A stretch of 64,000 nucleotides of DNA from Silene latifolia. Lineage: Eukaryota > Streptophyta > Magnoliopsida > Caryophyllales > Caryophyllaceae. A model generated the notes under the pieces. The model saw only the letters and a program-made list of their open reading frames with translations. It had not been told where the DNA came from and searched no databases. The stretch covers positions 2,186,001-2,250,000 of the forward strand of contig NC_133526.1 in NCBI RefSeq assembly GCF_048544455.1, written 5' to 3'. Positions 57,156-64,000 of this stretch are shown piece after piece (position 1 is the stretch's first letter; every line of letters begins with the position of its first letter). Made by a program: the position numbers and the translations under genes.

Positions 57156-57626
57156 TTGTAATTATTTAAATTTAAATTAAATTGAACCGAATTTAGGAAT
57201 TTGAATTGAGTATAATTGATAGGGACTTGAATGAACTCAATGTCACTCAATTAAGGATGGCAGTTGGGTTTGGTCTAGCGCAACTGCGCGAGGAATCGAG
57301 GATGATCTATAAATGACTTAATATTTATTACGTATAATATTAGTATTAATAATTTTTTAGTTTTTTTAAGAACATATAATTGTAGAGAAAAAAAAATAGT
57401 TTAACAAATCTTATGAAATTTTTAACTTGTGCAAAAACTTTTTTTATCATAAGTGAAAAAATTTCGATTTATAAGGCCTAATTAGCTCGGCCCAATTGGC
57501 AGCCCACAATTGCACGACCTAAGCAGGATCGGGTACTACACCGACATGTGGGTTGTGATGTCGTCTATAAAGTTAGGCACGATATCACACGATTGGCGAC
57601 ACAACACAACTATTGTCACCCTTATA
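57156..57626. other. AT-rich spacer, no gene seen
   Basis: Lies between the Helitron 3' end and hAT copy B. No gene, RNA or clear repeat is found. Confidence 0.5.
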
Positions 57627-57634
57627 GTGATGTC

Positions 57635-58254
57635 TAGACCTGTCAAACGGGTCGGGCGGGTCGGGTCCCGGGTCGGGTCATACGGGTCGGGTCAGAATAC
57701 GGGTCGGGTCAAATACGGGTCGGGTCAGATACGGGTCGGGTCATACGGGTCACGGGTCGGGTTAGGGTCAGAATACGGGTCAAGAAATAATTTTTAACGC
57801 CTTTTTTAAACGATTTTTTTAATTTAAAAAATATATTTTTAAAAATTAAAATATGTTTAAAATTATTATTTTACTCATATTCATCGTATACAATAATTAT
57901 ATTGATATAATTATTAAAATAAAGTTTTTTTAATAATTATTTTATTATTAAATATTATAAAAGTTATATAAAATTGACTTTTTAGTTGAATTTTTAATTT
58001 TAAGTAATAAAAAAATAATTTTTTAACTATATTTTCAAATATAATATATAAATAATAATATTTTTAATAAAATTCATGATTTTCCCTTGACCCAACGGGT
58101 CGACCCGTTCGGGTCGGGTCTCAACCCTAAAATAACGGGTCATTTCGGGTTCGGGTTAAACGGGTCGTGGGTCGAAAAAACCGGGTTTGTAACCCTAAGA
58201 AAACGGGTCGGGTCGGGTCGGGTTTTCGGGTCGGGTCAAGTTTTGACAGGTCTA
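57635..58254 (+). mobile_element. 620-bp hAT element, copy B
   Basis: Ends are tagacctgtcaaacggg and caagttttgacaggtcta. A perfect 8-bp duplication gtgatgtc lies at 57627-57634 and 58255-58262. The gggtcgggt arrays are on the plus strand here, opposite to copy A at 42688-43307. Same length, and no difference was found by eye. Confidence 0.93.
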
Positions 58255-58262
58255 GTGATGTC

Positions 58263-59134
58263 CTATCATTATCCTTTCAAACAAATTATGTTGGTCAAGA
58301 CTCAAGAGGTCGCATGAGGTGTGTTGAAGGCGTGGTAATGGCCATTGGATGGTGGGTTTTGGCTTTTGGGTTATATACTATTTGTGAAATAAGGTTGGGC
58401 TGATGAGTCTAGTGGGGATGGGCCTGAATTGTGAGATGGCCTTACATTGTAGTGTAGGTATGAGAGTGATTAAAGGTGGGCTAAGGCCCAAGGAGTTTTG
58501 ATGGGCTTGGGCTGATTCAGTGGCCTCAGGTTACGGATTTGGAGTTAGTGTCGGCGATATTAAGGTTGGGTTAGGGGGTTCGGTGGGTCGGAGTTATATA
58601 TGGTGGTTGTCCCAAGTCGAGGTGGATGATGGGCGGATGGATAAGCGAGGGAGAGTGGTCTGAATTACTTCTTCCAACTCCTAATTACTTTTCAAAAACA
58701 AAAAAATGTACGATTTAATGATGCAATTGGGTTAAGTGAGGTAAATGTGTGGTTGAGATGGAATGGCGAGATATTGGAAAGTAATTCAGAGACGAGACAA
58801 TCAAATAGTGAAAAATTGAAGGTATTTCAAAGTCGGAGGGAGTATGAGTTAAAGAAGGGGTTAGGTTGGATGTCAACCAGCAAATTTGGGAGTAGTTCAA
58901 AAATGTAAAAGGGTGAGTGATTGTAACTCAATTGGAGTAGAATTTTATATTCTTTCATTTTTCTAATGCTACCCACAATTTAATTATAAGTTATACTCAA
59001 ATTTAGTAGTCTGTAGTTTAATATAAAGTCGGTTATAAGGGAGATTTTTAGATTCAAATCCAGTTCATCATGATTTTACTGGTTAATTAATTAAGCTATT
59101 ATCAAAGTTAGGAGAATAATATATATAATTTTTA
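58263..59134. other. Intergenic stretch, no gene seen
   Basis: This holds a ggagggagta end near 58838-58848 that may belong to an eroded Stowaway, and a tRNA-like trace near 59040 (gattcaaatccagttca). Neither is well supported. Confidence 0.45.
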
Positions 59135-59379
59135 GAGTAAATTATTAATTACACCCCAACTTAGGCCCTGTTTCTTCGGCTTATTTTCACTTACTTGATT
59201 CGATTCGGCTTCATTGATTCGATTCATTCGATTGATTCGATTCACTCCATTCGATTCGATTCGATTCGATTCGGCTCCATTCGATTCGATTCATTTCACT
59301 CGGCTCCATTCGATTCGATTCGATTCAAATCCATTAAGTTCAAATCATTTCAAATTTTACTCATCTTAAATTTAATAGT

Positions 59380-59713
59380 TATTATTAATTTTGTTATCAA
59401 TAATACTATTTTTTTTAATATTATTCTTTATTATTATTATTATTATTATTATTATATTTAATAATAGTGTTAATAATAATGTTATTAATAATTTATTTAT
59501 TATTATTATTATGAATATTATTATTAAAATGAATAATATTGTTGTTGTTGTTATTGTTAAAATGAATAATAATGTTAATAATGTTAATAATAATAATATT
59601 ATTTATTATTATTGTTGTTATTATTATTAGTAGTAGTAGTATTGTTGTTGTTGTTGTTGTTGTTATAATTATTGGTATTATTATTATTAAAATTAATAAC
59701 ATTTATTATTAAT
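59380..59713. repeat. (TTA)n / (TTG)n microsatellite tract
   Basis: Imperfect TTA triplets, including a clean run at about 59428-59456, are mixed with GTT runs. Similar TTA runs continue at about 60284-60360 and 60625-60735, on the other side of the solo LTR and Stowaway, so the insertions split one tract. Confidence 0.75.
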
Positions 59714-59718
59714 ATTAT

Positions 59719-60283
59719 TGATGGGGCACGCCCAACCGACTTGACCCAAAGAGCCAATCAGGTCATACAAGTCAACACGCTTGCCAACATGGTTACGGAT
59801 TCACTTGATACTCTACGAATCACGAATTGTTAAAAGCGAATTCTATCAACGATTCATCAAAATACATATAACACATTTTCTATAAGCGAATCGCGAATCG
59901 ATAAGGCGTATTCATAGCGAATATGGTAACTATGCTTGCCAGCCATCATTTGAGGTACACATAGAAATCTATAAATACCTCATTATTCACCCATCAATGG
60001 TAAAATACTTCTCACCAACAACTTCCTCTCTCTAGAAGTAAGACTATTCGAACTACTATGAGAGGGCACGGAAACCTTAGCTTCAAGCAAGGTCCCAACT
60101 ATCCAACAGTACCGTAAGGCATCAGAGAAGGACCTATTGCGAACCCTCCGAGGCCCTATTTGTTACGCGTGAAAGATCCATCCCGGAGAGAAAGCATAGG
60201 TTCGAGGTGCCATCGTTCGAGAGGAGCGCGTTGACCCGACCCGGATTCGAGCAACGCTTACTTGAGTGTTTTTATTCGAAACA
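59719..60283 (+). mobile_element. Solo LTR, 565 bp, Tat-related
   Basis: Begins tgatggggcacgcccaaccg and ends ttttattcgaaaca. A perfect 5-bp duplication attat lies at 59714-59718 and 60284-60288. A TATA-like tataaata (ctataaatacctc) is at about 59971-59980. Its opening tgatggggca and size match the LTR of gypsy element 1, but the rest differs, so it is a related family. No interior or second LTR is present. Confidence 0.8.
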
Positions 60284-60403
60284 ATTATTTTTACTAATAT
60301 CATTATTAATATTGACATTATTATTTATTATTGTTATTAGGAATATTATTAGTAAAAAATTACTATTTTTTCATTATTATAATTTATGATTATTCATATC
60401 CTC

Positions 60404-60609
60404 CTCCCTCTATCCCGGTCAATTGTTGTCATTTGGTTTTGGCACAAAGACCAAGGAAAGAGGAGTGGCCAATTATAAAATGACAAGCGGACCAAATTGA
60501 GTGTGAATGATCAAATTGTTCATCAAGTTCATTCTTAAAATAGAAAGGACAATAATTGAATGAGACACCCCAAAATGGAATAGGACAACAAATTAATGGA
60601 CAGAGGGAG
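60404..60609. mobile_element. Stowaway MITE, about 206 bp
   Basis: Begins ctccctctatcccggtcaat and ends attaatggacagagggag, with TA at 60610-60611; the left TA is not clean. The interior matches the Stowaway at 16740-16946 in reverse (ttggcacaaagaccaagg). Confidence 0.7.
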
Positions 60610-60943
60610 TATAATATTATAATTTTTTTCTTAAAAATATTAATTTTAGTATAAATAGTATTATACTATGAATATTATTATTATTATTATAGTTGATAAT
60701 AACAATAATATTAAATATTATTATTATTATTAATATGATTATTTCGATTCGATTAAATTGACTTTTTGATTCGATTCGATTATTTCATTCAAATCTATTG
60801 ATTCGATTCGATCAGCTCACTCCATTGATTCGATTGATTCGATTCAGCTCCATTCGATTCGATTCACTCGATTCGATTCGATTCGGCTCCATTGATTCGA
60901 TTCATTCGATTCGCTCTAAAAAGCCAGAAAGAACAGGGCCTTA

Positions 60944-61205
60944 ATCCCCAGTTAATTAATAGATCCTACAACTAGTTGTACGGTTGTACCCAGTTGTATG
61001 CTCTAGAATCCGAGTTATATAATAAAGTTTTCGAGTTTTGTTTTAAAGAACTCGAGCTATACCATAAAATTTATGAACTTACTCATTTTAACATAAAAAA
61101 ATTAACTTTTAGAAAGCTCAAAAAAATTACACATAAACTCGATAAGATATAACTTGGTTGTATGATATTATTGTACCACTTGAGGTATAATGTTATTTGT
61201 GACTT
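60944..61205. repeat. MITE-like insert in the long-TIR element
   Basis: Words such as actagttgtacggttgtacc and ttggttgtatgatattattg frame an interior of ttttcgagttttgtttt type. That interior resembles the Mutator-type MITEs at 12722 and 24342. The borders are not resolved. Confidence 0.4.
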
Positions 61206-62009
61206 AATACACTTTTTTACAATTACTCCCACGCCAATTTTTTTTTATTTACACCTAAATTAATTGCTCAGGTTATATTTTGCACCCAAAATCCGTTTCA
61301 GGCAATATATCTGTCAAATTAAAAAAAATTCCGTTAGGTCATTAATTTTATGACGATTTTGCCGTTTTTTCCTTATTTTATTTAGCATACTTCTGAGCTT
61401 GTTTCATTCTCGTATATATCTTTCTCACTCATCTTCCCCAATTTGGTTTGAAGACCTCCTCATTCTCAAGGTAAGTCTATCCCTAAATTTAACCTAGTTT
61501 AATGTCAAGCAATTATGAACACATAAATGGAAATCCCATAAATTAGATTAACAATCAATTTGAAAACATTACAAATTAATTTGACAACATTAACAATCAT
61601 CAATTTGAAAATATAAATTACAAACAAATTCAAAAAAAATAGATACAAGGAAAACTTACATAATTACTAGTGGATAAATGGGGATGGCCGGTGAATCTTT
61701 CAAATAAAGAAGCCCAATAATTGAAGCTAGGATATGACGGAAATTTGGGGAATTTTTAGGGAAATATTTGGGGGAAATATCAGGTTTAATAGGGGAAATA
61801 AGAGAGTAAATGGAGAGTCACTCAAAACTCGGTTTATAAACACGGAGGCAAAATTATCAATTCATACATTTTTTCATCTAAAAATGGGGCTAGGTGTAAA
61901 ATATAACATGAGCAATTAATTTGGGTGTAAATTAAAAAAAAAAAAATTAACGTGTGAGTAATTGTAAAAAAGTGGATTAAGTAGGGGTATAATTAATAAT
62001 TTACTCTAA

Positions 62010-63110
62010 TCCCCCCTACTACTAAGAGAATAAAAATTCTGTTAGTTCTCTCTAAAAAAAAAACATCTAAAAAGCATCTACCTAAATAAGGTAATAAGTA
62101 AAATTTTCTTTCATTGCATTATGATCTTTACAAGGAATATATTCTTATAAATAAACTCTAATTTTTTAAATAAATTCATAATTAAGATTTTTTTTTCAGT
62201 AAAATAAAATAAAATTGATATTAAATTGTAAACTGTAAATGGCTAAATTTTCCAGTAATGCAATAATTATTATTGTAGAGAATATATAACTTGACACATT
62301 CTTACTATTAGCTTCGTGACAAAAAATAAATGCATTAAAAAAAATCACAACTTAAATAATTTTTTTTATTAGTTTTCCGTTTTCAATTTTTTTTTCATAT
62401 CAAAATACAATGGAGTAAACTCATAAATATCAATGATGTGCAAATTTAAAAAGCATAAATCCTCTCATATATACTAAGAGAAAACTTCTCTAAAATTTTC
62501 CTCCAAAGTGCTCAAGCTTATATATATGAAAACAAATTAGATTTTCATTTATTAAACTAATTTTCCATTTAAAATAACCTGACACATGCTTAGTATTAGC
62601 TTCGTGACAAAAAACAAATGCACTAAAAAAAATCACAACTTAAATAATTTTTTTATTAGTTTTCCATTTTCAATTTTTTTGTTTCATATAAAAATACAAT
62701 AGAGTGAACTGATAAATATTAATGAGGTACAAATTTAAAAAGTATAAATCCTCTCATATACTAAGAGAAAACTTCTCTAAAATTATCCTCCAAAGTGCTC
62801 AACCTTATATATGGAAACAAATTAGGTTTTCATTTATTAAACTAATTTCCCATTTAAAAAAATCTATACATATAAATTGTATCTCCTACTATTAACTTCG
62901 TGACAAAAAAATAATTTATTAAAATAATTTGAGGTATTTAAAATATTTTAAAAAAAAAACACAATTCGTGGAATTATTCAATTCTTTTGATTAATTTTAA
63001 TATTAATTAGTTTTTATAAAAATTCGTGAGATATAAATCTAAAATTTATAACTAGTACATTAAAAATTAAAATGTCCATATTTAATGCACATTTGCGCGA
63101 GATCTACTAG
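62010..63110 (+). mobile_element. Helitron-like array, three heads and one tail
   Basis: Starts tcccccctactactaagaga and ends gatctactag (CTAG at 63107-63110), followed by T, with a degenerate hairpin ahead. Inside, two further Helitron-type heads (tcctctcatatatactaaga near 62460 and tcctctcatatactaagaga near 62748) begin repeats of about 288 bp. These share ttcgtgacaaaaaa and tcctccaaagtgctcaa. This looks like tandem copies in which only the last keeps a 3' end. No Rep/helicase is seen. Confidence 0.6.
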
Positions 63111-63183
63111 TATTTTTATTAACTTGTTCAAAGTATACGCTTACCTTGAATAATGTCAAGGCTAATAAGGAGGAATTGAAGAA

Positions 63184-63369
63184 TAGCTAGTCTTGTTTTT
63201 GACGGGCTAATCCCGTCACAAGCTTGTGACCTCTCACAAAAAGGGGGAGGAGATAAGGTGGGACACCCCCATGTGCTTCCCACTTATCTCTCAATGGGCA
63301 TTTTGTAAGAGGAAACGGTATCCGTCACAAGCCTGTGACAGATACGCCTGTTTTCAATGAGATTTTGTG
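63184..63369. mobile_element. Mutator-type MITE, 186 bp
   Basis: Begins tagctagtcttgtttttgac and ends ttttcaatgagattttgtg. Flanks attgaagaa (63175-63183) and attgaggaa (63370-63378) agree at 8 of 9 bases. It is closest to the element at 17962-18131. Confidence 0.75.
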
Positions 63370-63378
63370 ATTGAGGAA

Positions 63379-64000
63379 AGTGGACCGTACCTATTTCCGT
63401 TTGGTACGTAAAGTAATTCCTTGTACGACTCCGGGCAACAAATATATTTGTCATAGTCAGCCTGTAACTTTTGATTTTATTTTGTGTTTTTGCGACTTCA
63501 CTTTTCTTTTGTACTTTGTGCTTCACAAATCTAATAAAGATGACCTTAAACGTTGTTTCTAAGAAATTATGTTAAATAGTTGGTTGTTTTGAATGATTTC
63601 ATTGGGGAGTTGATCGAAAATGCCTTTATGATCTATGGAGAGACTCGTAATTTAGTTGTAAATGTATCCGGTTTTCAGTTTTGATTTTGTTAAGAGGTTA
63701 GAGGTATGTTGTACGCTGTACTATTTCTTTTATAGGAGTTGAGAATGGATTCGCTACTAGGAATATTTATAATAGTTGGGTCTCAACCATTTGAATGAGA
63801 GAGCGTAATAAGAATATTTATAATAGTTGAGTCTCAACCATCACCTTAGGATTTTGGCTGGGATGGTTTATCTATCATTCGCGAAATTTATTAAGACAAA
63901 GATCGAGCATTGATGAAAAGTAACACGTAAATCAGTAAAACTTACATGACGATAAATAGCCGAGAATGGTACAATCTCATTCATTTTTTTTTATTATATA
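63379..64000. other. Intergenic end of window, no gene seen
   Basis: An imperfect direct repeat (ggaatatttataatagttgg near 63761 and gaatatttataatagttgag near 63812) is the only structure noticed. Confidence 0.45.

Larger units (their letters stand above)
59164..60940. mobile_element. Tourist-like (PIF/Harbinger) element
   Basis: Ends are ggccctgtttcttcggctta and, in inverse, ggccctgttctttctggctt. TTA duplications lie at 59161-59163 and 60941-60943. Arms of (gattc)n repeats lie at about 59195-59330 and 60737-60910. It contains a (TTA)n tract, a solo LTR and a Stowaway, so the original element was about 1 kb or less. Confidence 0.7.
59135..62007. mobile_element. Long-TIR element, container of nested insertions
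   Basis: The end agagtaaattattaattaca is matched in inverse by ttaattaataatttactct, 24 bp with one mismatch. The match continues after the insertions: ttaatacacttttttacaat, cacctaaattaattgctcag and ttatattttgcaccc (about 61206-61290) face ggtgtaaaatataacatgag and following sequence (about 61893-61985). The original TIR therefore exceeds 100 bp. No transposase is seen. The target duplication is unclear. Confidence 0.6.

Noticed and set aside
59195-59702. Isoleucine/asparagine-rich frames on both strands
   Set aside because: Low-complexity (TTA)n and (gattc)n microsatellite translation.

Overview
The window is plant nuclear DNA. It has long AT-rich spacers, genes cut into many short GT-AG exons, and dense transposon insertions. 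The sequence does not name the species. One gypsy element has the layout described for Retand elements of Silene (gag/protease, no pol, a perfect tandem array, then an antisense reading frame before the right LTR). That fits Caryophyllales, perhaps Caryophyllaceae, but this is an inference.

Three host genes can be supported. (1) A single-exon AP2/ERF group IX transcription factor lies at 15147-15920 on the + strand. (2) A nine-exon ubiquitin C-terminal hydrolase of the UCH3/UCH-L3 type lies at 26654-21146 on the - strand and encodes an intact 232-residue protein with the Gln/Cys/His/Asp catalytic set. (3) A fourteen-exon Polycomb Su(z)12-type VEFS protein of the short VRN2 form lies at 35405-28178 on the - strand and encodes an intact 436-residue protein with a C2H2 finger. 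Every exon of the two spliced genes was joined by hand and stays in frame. The ERF and UCH3 genes converge tail to tail. Their Arabidopsis counterparts, as I recall them (AT4G17500 and AT4G17510), are also neighbours.

1-15 kb and 16-21 kb are intergenic. They hold many small non-autonomous DNA transposons. Most are Mutator-type MITEs with 9-bp target duplications; others are hAT-type (8 bp), Stowaway (TA) and Helitron-like. There is also a SINE and a probable solo LTR. The introns of UCH3 carry five more insertions.

36.7-57.2 kb is one nested block. A 262-bp Helitron was split by a Tat/Retand-like gypsy element (36868-56996, duplication atatc). That element's 3' LTR was then split by a second gypsy element (44948-56446, 2.6-kb LTRs, duplication tatcc). 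A 620-bp hAT element is inserted in the first gypsy element, and what looks like an identical inverted copy lies just outside the block at 57635-58254. Neither gypsy element shows reverse transcriptase or integrase. The first keeps broken gag/protease, three perfect 167-bp repeats and a broken antisense transposase-like gene. The second keeps an open 444-codon gag-like frame with a duplicated zinc-knuckle module.

57-64 kb has no host gene. It holds a second nested stack: a long-TIR element containing a Tourist-like element, which contains a solo LTR and a Stowaway. A Helitron array and one more Mutator-type MITE follow.
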